Source: Drosophila miranda (taxonomy: Eukaryota; Arthropoda; Insecta; Diptera; Drosophilidae). From it: a DNA stretch of 64,000 nt. The notes beneath the pieces were generated by a model that saw only the letters and a program-made list of their open reading frames with translations, ran no database searches and was not told the DNA's origin. The stretch is from NCBI RefSeq assembly GCF_003369915.1, contig NC_046673.1, positions 16,848,001 through 16,912,000 of the forward strand, in the 5' to 3' direction. Of the stretch, positions 10,051 to 22,245 are shown piece after piece; the first letter of the stretch is position 1, and each line of letters opens with the position of its first letter. The translations under genes and the position numbers were made by a program.

Positions 10051-12300
10051 CCCCCCCGCGCCTCGCTCCAACTAAAACAAAGAAGTTGAGCAAAAGAATG
10101 AAAATGGAAATGGCAAAGAAAAGAAAAGCATAAGAAAAGCGAACGAAATTTCTATAGTATACTTAGCAGGGCGCTTCAGCAATGAAAGTGCCATTGAAAT
10201 AAAAGCAAAAGGAGAGGAGAGGAGAGGAGCAGCTGGAGCAACTCAAGGAGAGCCAGGGGGGGATGTGTCCCATGGATTGGCCATTTTGAAGGCAAGAATG
10301 TATATGACGCCATAATTGCACGCATCAAATGGAGCAGCGGAAACAAAAGGATGCAAGGAGCAGCCAAAGAGGGGGAGGACGGAAAGGAGCAGGAGCAGGA
10401 GGAACGCTGGAATGAGTAGCTAAATCCCATGGAGAAAGATCAAAAGAGGATCCGAGAATAATCAGAGTATCTTCTGCTAAAGGAGGACCGAGTACATGGT
10501 GAAAGTGGACCGTGAAGTGAAGTGGAAAGGGGACATAGTGGACCAAAAACAATAGAAACATAAGAAGATGGACCATGTAAGATCGAGCACAGAAGCAGCT
10601 AAAGAAGCAGCAGACTCTCCAGATGGAAACCTGGATGAACAGAATCCATTAAAGACCCATTTGATGGGGGAACGAATTGAAAGAGACTCGATAAAAAGGG
10701 AGCAGAAGAGCGATAATCATTACCAGGGATGCGTGGAAATTGTGCAACAAAGCGTTGCAAATCCTCCACCCCCTTCAGCCTAATCAACCCTACCATAGAC
10801 CCCGCCGTGAGGGTCCAGAACCCTCTCCTGTCTTCTGTGTATGATTATTTCGCGTTTTATTTATTTTTTGCGGGTTCTTCCGCTTTTTTACCCCATTTTA
10901 TTAGCTGCCCTTTGTTTTTTTTCCCATCGTCTGTCCTGATTGTTTGCCCAAAAGGATATTAAGTCAATTGCAGAGCACGGCCCAAGGGCAGGACCAGGAC
11001 CAGGTACAGGAGCAGCAGCACCAAGCCCAATTCCAAACCCAATCGCAGTCGCATTCCCATACCAAATTCCACGACTCCCTGCCCACAATGTGAATATTAA
11101 ATTTTATGATTTTGGGACGAGCTCAAAGCCACAGCCACAGCCAAAGAGGTGGAATTTAAAGGGGCAACCTTGAAGGAAGCAAAAAAAAATCGAAGGTAAT
11201 TTGAAGAGAGATAGTGGAGTGACGGAAGGAGGAGGCGTGTGGCACACTACGATTTTCGAATGCTCTTCAGGGCTCTCCTCGCCGGCCAAGTGCCAATTAC
11301 CATGATTGCCCCAGTGACAGATCAGGCACGATTGATGCCTTTATGCCACACACACACACACAGACACACACACGCACACGCCCCTCGAGCCACTCACCGC
11401 ATATCCTTTGAGCATATGTATGTCTTGGGTTTCGACCACAAAAACTTTGTCAAGAGCTGGCTTTGTTGGGTCACCCATGGAGCAGGGACTTCCCTGGTCT
11501 ACTGGCTTTCCCTCACAGCGATATGCGAATGCTCTAGCTTTGGAGCTTCGGATTTGTCGGCTTTGCCTTTGGGGATGTCCTTTCTTCCCTCCCATCCATT
11601 CATGGATTCCTTTGCTCTATGCTCCTATGCCTATGCTCCCTATTCCTAGAAGCATATTCTCTATCGTGTTGGCTCTCTTTCTAAAAGAGGGAAAACTAAA
11701 CAAATTCCGACTGACTCTTCTTTTTGCGATCTCGCTGCTGTTCATAACGAGTGCTTTTATAGCGAATGCATGCATTCATAGAAAGTGCTTTCATATCGAG
11801 TGCTGTAACAACGAGTGATTATTGCTGGAGTCTCGCGTCTCTCCGGCTCTCGCTGAAGTGCCGAAATGGCGTGTCCTTTCTCCTATTACCGCTGTAGTCC
11901 TTGAGGCTGCATAATTCCTCACTTAGCGAAAACACCCTGTTCGACCGTCGCATTGCCCTTGAATGGAGCTTGAATCCAGATTCAGATTCAGATTCAGAGT
12001 CAAAATCAATGGGAATCGTACAATGGGCGCGTAGGCCAAGGAAATCCGAGCGCGGCCGAATGCAGTGGAAACTTTTGATAAACTTTGACCAGAGACAATC
12101 CATAGTGAGGATTTGTCGGCGGTTTGACGGGGTCGGGGTCGGGGCTATAATGATGGGGCTGGTGGTGCGTTAGTTTGGTTTCTGCTTTGGTTTCAACCTT
12201 TGTTCGAGACCCCTTTATCCCTTATCCGTTGCCTGCGGTTGCCCTGGTTTCTTTTGTCTGGCATTGTCTCGTTTGTTTTGGTTCTGTGCCGTTCTGTTCT
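10051..12300. other. Non-coding region
   Basis: Purine-rich sequence (10200-10420) and a CA tract (about 11347-11380), with no supported gene. Open frames here are compositionally biased. Confidence 0.5.
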
Positions 12301-12330
12301 GTTCTGTTCTGTCTGTCTGTCTGTCTGTCG
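12301..12330 (+). repeat. TTCTG / TCTG microsatellite
   Basis: Units of GTTCTG are followed by tandem TCTG. Confidence 0.8.
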
Positions 12331-12744
12331 TTTTCCTTTCCCTCGCTCTCTCCACAGATTATCAGAGCCGTCAAATTGATTTCAAATGTAAATAAACCAT
12401 CCAGAGGCCCATGCTCGCCCACCAACAACCTCATGCCTCACACTGCCTCATGGTCATAATTGTGGGTTAAGCTTTTGACTTTTGCCTTCTAATTTGTCCA
12501 TCTTCTCTACCGTTTAGTCTGTTGCTTTAATATTTAAATTAGAGGTTAGGTTTATTTGATGCTTCGAGGCTTCTAGAGAGAGAGAGTGGGAGGTAGGGGG
12601 GGCTCTGGGATGGCCAGCATATTTCGCATGTTTACCTTTCGACCCGATATGCATAACTCAAACAAACAAACGACTGTTCCACCCACGACCCGCCCCCTGC
12701 TTTCACCTTTGCATTTGTCTAAATGGAAATTGATGGGACCAGGC

Positions 12745-12761
12745 GGGGGGGGGGGGGGGGG
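12745..12761 (+). repeat. Poly-G run of 17
   Basis: Seventeen consecutive guanines. Such runs are rare in Drosophila, can form four-stranded structures and are prone to assembly error. Confidence 0.9.
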
Positions 12762-14545
12762 TGGGCACACCGAGCCGGCAACAGTTCATGTCCAGCCCAC
12801 TGATTGATGATGATGGCCAAATATTTGTTTACATTCAAGCACAACAGATCATCGGGGGCTGCTGCAGACGCGGCCCTGGCCCTGGTGGGGGGATAGCTTG
12901 TTCCCGAAAACTTTTTGTACCAACCAAATGAATATTCATATTTATGTAGATATATATCTTTTTCATAATATCTCGAGGCAAATCGAGGTAAAAGTTTCGC
13001 TTCAGTGAGAACTATCCCAGTCGGGATTACATGAATAAATATTTATATGTATCTCTGGATATCTCTGCTTCAACACGAAGAAAACATATAGGACTATGGG
13101 GACTAATAAGGGTAATTTTATGTTTAAGAACTGTTCTATAACATTCCTTTCCTGAATGCTTAATTCGATGATTTTATGTACAGTCACTACCTTAAGTATG
13201 AGCACAGAAATAGCTTGTCAATCAACTGCTTTTTGCTGAGATTTTCCATTGCGATTTTTAAAGGAAAACCAATGTTATAGGATAAATTAAACAACTTTTC
13301 TGTAACTTTACTATTTTTTTAAATTTTTTTAGCCAAAAAAGGTTTTAAAATTACAAGCTCAAAGTTCTTTTCTCTAGATAGATTTTGGTATATTTATCAT
13401 ATATATTTAACTGCATATTATAGAGATATCTTTTATCATTCCGATAAAGTTTTTTGTCCAGGCAGAAATTTTCCTTTTCTAATGTAATTCTAAAGAAATT
13501 TGAGATCTTTAGGCAATATTATATTATTCTATTATTGTGGCAGTTTGAAAGTTTCCATCTATTGTAGATAGAAATAGATTCATCTTTCAAGTGAGTCATA
13601 TAAATCTTTAGTAGAGTTTCCCTTTACCGAAATCAATTCAAGTTAAGTTTTTTGTGCCGCAAACTTTTGAAAAACCTGCACTTGGACCCACCCTATTCGC
13701 ACTCAGTGTGCGGCCAAGAAATACTAAAAATTTAGAAGAGAAAAATAAACAGCAACAGGAAAATCACATGTCAAAAGCGAACACTTTTAATTAGAATTCA
13801 AATGCAAACAAAAAGCAATAGCCAGGCCCATATTCCGATCAAATATGCGAAGCGGACGTATCCGAAAATGTATCTCCCAAATGGAAATTCGCTTTAAAAT
13901 ACAGGAACTGCACGAATTCATGGGGCAGAGTGCAGTGTGTTGAGTGGCGCTTGGCAATGATGCAGACGAGTGTCTGTGCCACCAGCCACCAGCCAGCATC
14001 CAGCATCCAGCATCTGCAGCTCTTGTTGGCTCTGTCCATGTTGCCTGCTGTTCTGGCTGTTTCTCTTGTGAAAAACTGCTACGAACATGCAATTTTCGCA
14101 TTTTTTTCGAGAGGCCATGGAAAATGTGAAACATTTTTGGAATGGCACAGACTAGGTGTTGGCATTGTTGAAGTGGCTACTGGTTGTGGGATTTGCACTG
14201 CACAAATCCACTTGAAGGCGGTAGGGTTTTTCGCATCCAAATTGTAATTAAATATTTTCAAATAGCTCTTTAGAAAGGAGAGAATCAGTTTTGGGTACTA
14301 TTGTTTTGCAGGAATTAGGGCTAGAATAGAGTTCTCCTTCAGGAAAAGTGATTCCTAAAACCAATTGCATTTTTTTGGGTGCCGCAAAATGCAATACCAT
14401 GGATGGGAACACATCACAGAACGAGCGTCCCACAGACTGGAGACAGCTGTGGGGGTCACTCATCACAAAGCTGAAACAAATTTCCCTGCATTTCGATGCA
14501 ATCCTCAGGCCCCAGTCTCGACTTGAGTGGACGAAAACTGTTGCA
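12762..14545. other. Non-coding, AT-rich between about 12.9 and 13.8 kb
   Basis: A markedly AT-rich block without coding features, followed by sequence of ordinary composition. Nothing recognisable. Confidence 0.5.
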
Positions 14546-14692
14546 GGGCGAGCAAGAGGAGCATAAGGAAGAGCATGAGGAGAAGCAGGAGGACGAGCAT
14601 GAGGACGAGCCTGAGGAGGAGCATGTGGAGGAGCAAGAGGAGGAGCATGTGGACGAGCATGAGGACGAACATGAGGACGAGCCTGAGGCCGT
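14546..14692 (+). repeat. GAGGAGCAT/GACGAGCAT degenerate tandem repeat
   Basis: Repeats of 6-9 bp built from GAGGA(C/G)GAGCA(T/A). The plus strand reads Glu/Asp/His and the minus strand Ser/Cys-rich, both open. There is no start context, splice site or conserved domain, so I treat it as a repeat and not as an exon. Confidence 0.7.
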
Positions 14693-17600
14693 GGACATCG
14701 TTAGGAGGATAGTTTTGGGTGGCCATTTGGGTAATTATCCATTGAGCAGCTTACAAGTTTAATCCCCAAGACGGGGGGCACGGGCAAAGGGACCTCAAAT
14801 TCCCCTGATGGACGATTTCAATTAGAGCCACCACTTACCCCTCGGCCCTGGTTGGGGAGGGAGGCAGTACCTGTTGTAGAACCTCTCAAAGTGATTAGCG
14901 GCTGAAGCTACCTGTCAGTGCTGCCTACGAGTACCTGTGATTGCGACCGCACTTTGGTCATTAGAGCAATGGGAAAACATTTCATATATCATTTCACTTT
15001 CGGGCTGTTTTTGGGATGTTTTTGTGGGGGGCGTGCCGGCAGCAGCAGCAGAAAGGCTTGCAGCAGGGGCGTTGGTAATCCATCTAAAAATTTCACACGT
15101 TAAATACGACTATTCTCAATGGGTTTTTAATGAACTTTCACAGCCAAAAACACTGCCAGCGATGCTTCCTGCGAAGAGCCCTCACAGGATACGGTGGGCG
15201 GTTTCGGAGGGGGCGGTTGTCACTTTGCATTAGTATATTCAATGCGCTCCAGAGAGTGGGAGGGTCGAGTCGAGTCGAGTCGAATTGTTTCTCAAGTTGA
15301 CTTTCAATTTTCCAGCGCAAGGAGAAGGGATAATAGGATAAAGGAGGAGGTGGAGGAGGAGGAACAACGAGCATGTTGTCAGCACTAATGAAATTACAAA
15401 AGACACGACAAGAGGACTTTTCGACACTTTAAATAATTAAGAAGCCCAGGGGAACACAGCATTCGAGAGGAGCTAATCATGTAAGGACCAAGTATCTAAC
15501 ATCTGAAAGGCACTCGCAGGAGATCCCAAAGGAGCATGGTCTCCTACGACTCCTTTGATCCCTTATTAAACGACTGAATGATGCATTCATGAAATGTGCT
15601 ATAATTTAATACCAGTTGTGGGAAATGAATGCAAATATTCAAGAATTAAACATGGCGAAATTCCGTTTGAAGGTGGAAAACAATAGTCTCGTGTTGCAAG
15701 CACTTGGGGCGCCCAGTGCCCGGTGTCCAGTGCCCTGTGGCCTGTGCCCCGTGCCCTGTGCCCCTTGAAAATATCAGCATGTGCATGTCCTTGCACATAT
15801 AGTATGTGTCCTGAGTGCTATTTTAATCAAAGGGTGCTAATGCTTGCCGGAAGAGAGAACAGTGAGTGCTCCCAGAGAAACAATTGAGGACCTTAAGCTG
15901 AATCTGCATCTGAGCTACACAGGGAATTCAAGGACTCAACTTTCCATGTGGTAGTGAATTTTTAAGATCTATTAGACCCATCGATTGACTCCAAGGAACT
16001 CCACGGCGTTTATTTCCCAAAAAAAAACAAATGCACTTCAATTGAAAGCCAATCAAAAGGCAGACCGAAAATAAAATTAGAGGAAAAGTGAGATGTTGCA
16101 CTTAGCCGGTATGGCCTGTAATTGCATGTTGTTGCATGTTAGCCGGAATTAAGTGGGGAGACCTTTTGGGGATCATCATCATCATCATCAAGGGCAATTC
16201 CCCACTCGATTGCGTGACGCTGTTCATGTGTGGCCTTTGCCCTTGCCCCCTTCCGTTTTGTATCCTTCGGTTAAGGGTTAAGGCCTACACTCACTCCCAA
16301 TCGACGGGCCCCCGCTGTGCGAGGATCCGTTGGACATAATTATTTTTAATATGCGTTTTATTTCATTTGCAGTTTTCTTGTTGTTGGGCGTGACATCACG
16401 CACAAAATGTTATTGCTGTCATCCCGCGGCAGTCAAAGGAACACAAAGGAAACGATGTTCTGGCGGCACAGCCAACAATTGTTTGGGCCAAATTGGAGCA
16501 GAAACAGATACAAATACAGTAGCAGCAGTTGGCAAACATGGAATGGAGGAAGAGCAGAGTCCTGTCACCGAGCAGAGGGCCCAGAGGCAGCCGAAAATGT
16601 GTGTAAGCGTATATGCAGGGTATCCCAAGAGATTTCAGGCAGCCCAAGAGAAGGAGAAACGGAGAAACAAACTCAACATACGAGTATTAAAAGTATTGTA
16701 GATCAATCCAAATGAACCGGTAAGCCCGTCATGGATAATGCTTAATCAATGCTCTACTTAACAAGAATAACATTTTAATTTTCATCTAGACCTGCTTCCA
16801 TTTAACCAACTATTACCCCTTTTTACTACATTCTAATTCCCTTATATATCATATATGATTCTACTCATTTCATTCCAATGATCATTCCCAGCTGATCCCA
16901 GCTGATCCCCGCGCCTTATTCTTCGAAAACCGAAGCCAGGCTAGACCAAAATGCGAAAAGTGCAGAACATAATGCCCGAAACGCACTATAATTCTGCCAC
17001 ACTTAAACAAATCTCAGCTATCATCATTGACACAATGTCAGATGCGAAAATTTCGGTTTTTATTTCTCGCTCACTCTGTATTTGATTTTCTGGTGAAGAG
17101 AAAAAGTAGCTTTTCGATAAGGATTTCTGGTTTCTGGTACGAGACAGGGTATCAGCTAGTCCATTCTCCCTGGACATCTGTTATTGTTTTTTTTTGTTTT
17201 TTGTTACGTTAAAACAAAATAAAGTCGACATATTTCATATGCATGCGCGTCCTTGGAGGACAGCTGGAGGAAATACAAAGGGCCAGCAGATTGGGGGGCA
17301 GCAACGGGGAGGCGTGTCGACCACAAAAGTTGACAAATTTGGAAAAATTGCAACAGCGACAGCAGCCAGATGCTGCCTTCGGGCCAACGAAACGAAACGA
17401 AACGAAGCGGGGGATCGGAAAAGCTTCGCAATTGAATATCTGAAACGGGGGTGTGGTTGTGTGGTTGTGTGTGTAATAATGTGCCAAATTGTTGAAGATA
17501 CTGTTGAAGATGCCGCTGTACTTACCCTGACCTTCCCAAGGAACAAAACTTTAACGATTTGTGCGGGAAATCAATATGATTTAAGACTTGGTCTACTTTC

Positions 17601-20600
17601 CACTTAAGGAACTGATTATAGATATAGATTATAAAAAGTTTACCAAGATTTGAGGGCTTAAAGTTTTGTGTAGCTCCTCCAAAGAGCTTAATGGGGGTTG
17701 GGCCAACAATTGGTGTGAAGGTTAATAGTTTTTTAGGCATTACTCAATAGTTTTGTTCGAAAATGGATCCATAAGCCATAAGCCAAGTCAAAGACGACAC
17801 TTCTGTATCCCCCTATCAAAAAGTGTATTCAAGTTTCCATTTATCCTTCAATTCATATTGTTTATTGTTTATTTTCGCAAAAAAAAACATAAACAAGAAA
17901 CTTTCTTCGGCGCTCGTCCAATGTTTATAAACATGCCAAGGGTAGTACCTCCCCGACCCCGACCCCGACCCCGACGCCGAGTCCCCTCTACTTGGTTCAA
18001 CACCCCTGCGAAATTTTCATTTTTCTTGGCATTTAATATTCCTCAAGCCGCCAAGACCCCCCACCGATTTCCCCTTATTAATAGCCCAATAAGTTATGGG
18101 ATGTACGTGTAATCTCTCATTGGAGTTTATTAAATATGGGGGCTAGAGGCTTGCCTTAAAGGTGGTTAAGGTGGTGGTTGGTCTGCCCCCCAATCGCATC
18201 TCCTGCCCAGTTGAAACTTTCCTTTCTAGATCGCTTGTGGCATCAAGGCCAAAGGGCAATGGTTATCTCTGTTCCACCTAAAGTTAAACGTTGTTTATGC
18301 CTTTATTTGTCTCTGTTTTACTACCCTGAAAGAGGGTATTCCGTTTTACACTGAAAGCAACGAATTTACGACAACTTAAGGCTTTATAGTGCCTTGAAAG
18401 TCTCCACAGATCCTTCTGTTTTCCTTTTCACATCCTATCGCTACCATGGTGACAATCCCTGTGCAAGGGCATCAAAGACTTCGGTAGCCCCTTGATGTTT
18501 TTATCCCTTTGTTGCCCGAACTCACAGACACTTAAGACTTCAGAAGGAACGGAATGGCAGCCCAGGAATTATGATTCAATATATTCGCCAAAGTAGGAAA
18601 CGAAACCCGCTACGTTTATGAATGTATTCATATTATTCACATTGTTGTTGACACATTTCATCAGGGCCAAAGTTATTCCCTCATTTCCACGAAGAAGGAG
18701 TGGAAATCTCTTGAATCTTTTATATAATTGAGTAACGGATGCATAAGAGACCCTCAGCCGCAGACCATGCCCCTGCCCCTGCTTCTGTGCTGCAAGGTTG
18801 AGCAGTCCCTCTGACGTGGCCAAAAGACGTAAGCACTCGGGCTGCCACCCAACAGAACAGTCCCCCGTCGACGGCAAATGCGTAATGCAACTTCATAAGA
18901 CGCACGCTTGCCCCTTACCAACTGTAGGGCTGAAGGGGGTCCGACTGCGAATGACAGGTAAATGGAGTGTCACTGCCGCTGAGTGCTGCCATCTAATCAG
19001 CTGCAAACACAGACGTGAGCGGCTGGCAGGGAGGGAGAGGGCGTTGAGAAGCAGATGAGGGATTAGTGTCGCCATATTGAGCAAGGTGCACGACTAGGGT
19101 GCGGAATTCACCCTTTTGTGACAGCCCCCCCGGGGAGTCCGTTTGTAATCCAGTTAAGACAGGTCCCCCAGCAAGGGATCTGCTTACCAGATGCCACGTG
19201 AACCAGTAACAAATCCGTAGAAGAAGCCACAGTCGCACCTTTAGCGCACGTCCCTCGAAAATGTCTGGCATTCAGACGGGAATTTCTCTCAGTGCACTGT
19301 CCACTGCCCGAAGGGAGTCTGCCTGTTGTCTGGCGTTTTCATTGTGGCACGCTTAAGCGGAGTGATGAGATTTCCCAACTGCGATTCGTGTCTATTTATG
19401 GAATGCCACCGATGGAGGCTCGCCGAAGGGTAAATCCCATGGAGATAAGTCCAAGACAGCTACTATCTGTGGCTGTATGCCCCCAAGGCAGTTAAGCACG
19501 TGAATGGCAAACCAATCCAACAGGAGAAGTACGCCATGAATCCCTCTAACCCTAATGGGGGTAGAAATTATCATGGTTCCAAGGTGCCATTTGATCTAAG
19601 AGACTTTTCTTTGGGTGTAGAATAATTTGTGAATACCTACAAATCTGGTGTCACGGTGTTTGTGGTTCAACAGCAAAGAAAACGGCAGACAACGCCAAAG
19701 CCAAGTACAACGAGCATTTACAACCGCTTCGTTTCTTCGTCTCTTATTCGAGGGCGAGCAAAATATTGAATATTCCGCTCATCCGAAAGTGCTGATTGAA
19801 GCTATGGACAAAGAATGTACCCATGTCAAGCGCTCCAATTCAAACAAGACTCAGATCGTATGCATTGCGCATCAGGAAAAGTGCAATTACCTGCAAGGAG
19901 ACACCACTAGAACTCATCGGCGCGGATCCAGTTTTAAACCTGTTTCTGAAATCCATTCGCTCATTCCACTTATGCTTCCAAATGACGTCGTTGGTTGTCT
20001 AAGCAAACACGTGCAATATTGTTTCTTGACGTTCGGCAAAGTTAAGACGAGTTGTGAAGCCCAAAAAGGAAAAAATCCCAGAAATTTCATAGATTTTGAT
20101 TAACTTTTGTAACTTAAGTCCAGCCCCCTAGGGACATCTCCCTTTTTTTTCGGTCCATTCCTTTTTAAAGCCTTGACCTGCGGCGAGCTTTTCGGCTGCC
20201 CTTTTGACCACTCAGAAGTCGGCTTATAGTCTCGACACTTGAGGCTCAGCTCTTTTTGGCCTGGATAATTGCATTGCTGTTGCGTCAACAGGAAAAGTTT
20301 TGTTTTCATACGTTTTCCACTTAGCTTGGATTATCTTTGCAGCACTTTGCCTTTCCCCCCTTTTCCATCCCTCTTTGTTTTGCAAATTTTCTTTGGGTGC
20401 ATGCAGAATGAGTGCTGTTGGGTGGTGGGAGGGGTAACGGGGCCCTGTGGTGAGGCAACAGGCTACAGTTTTCCGAGAATACTCAATAAAATGCCATAAA
20501 CTTTTCCTTCTGCAACTCTTTGGAGGGCGGGGGGCTGTCCATTTTACACATTAACGCGGCTGCCTGCCTCCACAAGCAGCTGCAGGCAAAAGGGGGTAGG

Positions 20601-22165
20601 GGTGGAGGGACTGAACTGTTCAGTTTTAATTTCCTTGAGTACCATTATGTTACGATGGGGGTTGAGAGAGGGTGGAGGAGGGACTGCAATGGGAGCAGTC
20701 CCATAAATTACGCATACGCCGCGTATTCCCGAATGGAATGACCACGCGTGCAAGGCCTGTCTGGCCAACCAGAATAGAATGGTAATGGTTCCCCTCCCAA
20801 GCCCTCGTGGTGGCCACTTACCTCGAGTAAACAAGCACAGCTGGATGAGGCAGTCCAGCCAACGGAGTTGCGTGCCGGCCGCGCTATGGGACCTGGGCTT
20901 GCTGCTGCTCGATGCCATCGCCTCCAATTGGATTTACATGTTCATCCTGGTCTTTGTTTCGGTTGTAGTTCCCGGGCCCGTTCCCGTTCCCGTTCCCGTT
21001 CCTTTTTTCCGTTTCTTTTGTTCTTGCAACAACAGAAAATGCGACCAAAAACAGGAGAAAGAGGGAGAAAACCGTTCGGAAAGTCTCCTGAATTATTGAG
21101 GGATTTATCGCTGCACTGGTCCCATCAATATTTCAAATGCGCCCTGCAATTATCCTCGCACAAACACAGACACGGACACAGCAAAAAACCACAACAAAAT
21201 TGTATTCTATCGAATGGCAATTTCTGCAGGTTCACAAAAATTGCGCGCCAAAAATCAACACGGTTTCGGGGGGGGAGCAGTGCGTGCGCTACGATTGGTG
21301 GAGCAGGCCAGAGGTAGTGCTGCTCTCGAGCATATCGTGTATTATCAGAGGGCGCAAAATTTGGCGTCAAGCTTTTATAGGTCTGGAACAGCTGTTGCCG
21401 AGTTCGAAATTTCGAACAGCGGCTGCACAGCTGCTGGGCGCATACCTGCATGTATTTCAAATTGGTTTGGCTGGCTTTTTGGTTTTGCCATTATTCCATG
21501 GCAACGCGTTATATATTTATATTTGACTAAAGCTTTTACATATTAATAGAGGAAAAACTTAGCTTACTGCCAATAGAGGAAGGTGTTCCTTAAATGAGCC
21601 AACTTTTGGAATCACGCCCAGAAGGCTAATAATGCATTATCATTCTAGTTTCCCCCCAGGCAACGCAAGCGGTAATTACAATTACAATAGAAAAATCTTC
21701 TCATTTCATCTGTTATCACTGGCACTCAAATTTAAGCGCTAACTCCAAAGCTCGAATACCATACGATTTCGGCTGAGTACGTTCGAAAATTCACCATCTG
21801 GCAGCGCCCAACCTCAACGGCCAGTGCTGTGTAGTAAAAGCTGGTCTCGCTGGTATTTACGTCCCCTTCAGTTGCCGCTTTTTGGTAATTACATTACAAA
21901 TGTAGTAGCTATGTAGCGAATGTGTAGTTGCCATGTAGTTACAAAGTAAAACATTTCATTTAGTGGGAATCGTTTTTGTTTAAACCTTATTTTATAAACA
22001 ATGCAATACAGATGAAAAGTTAAATTTAACCAGTCGTGTAGGAAATTTATTTAATAATCGGATACAATTATGTGTGCGTGGCCAAATGTTCTATCTAGCT
22101 CATAATATTCCACGGAATATAAAAAACGAGGAATATGTAAAATATAACTTGAATTCGTCAGTATA
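14693..22165. other. Non-coding region of about 7.5 kb
   Basis: No gene is supported. Contents seen are an ATC run (about 16170-16190), a CCCGAC repeat (about 17949-17980), a CCCGTT repeat (about 20975-21003), a 16-bp perfect palindrome (21402-21417) and the second copy of the dispersed fragment (about 19745-19830). An ATG at 16351 opens a frame with a signal-peptide-like start (see findings). Confidence 0.5.
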
Positions 22166-22171
22166 GGTATA

Positions 22172-22181
22172 CGGTCACACT
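22172..22181 (+). promoter_or_regulatory. Core promoter Motif 1 (GGTCACACT)
   Basis: CGGTCACACT matches the Drosophila core-promoter Motif 1, bound by M1BP and typical of broadly expressed TATA-less genes. It lies about 65-75 bp before the ATG at 22246, as expected for a short leader. Confidence 0.6.
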
Positions 22182-22245
22182 CTTTCCATTGTTATTTGTT
22201 GTCGTCCGTAGAAAATCGTTTGTTTATATCGCGGAAAAGGCCAGG

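Noticed and set aside
20779-21099. Plus-strand frame with a hydrophobic stretch followed by PVPVPVP
   Set aside because: The proline-valine run is a CCCGTT microsatellite. All frames are open across it and no promoter or family match is seen.
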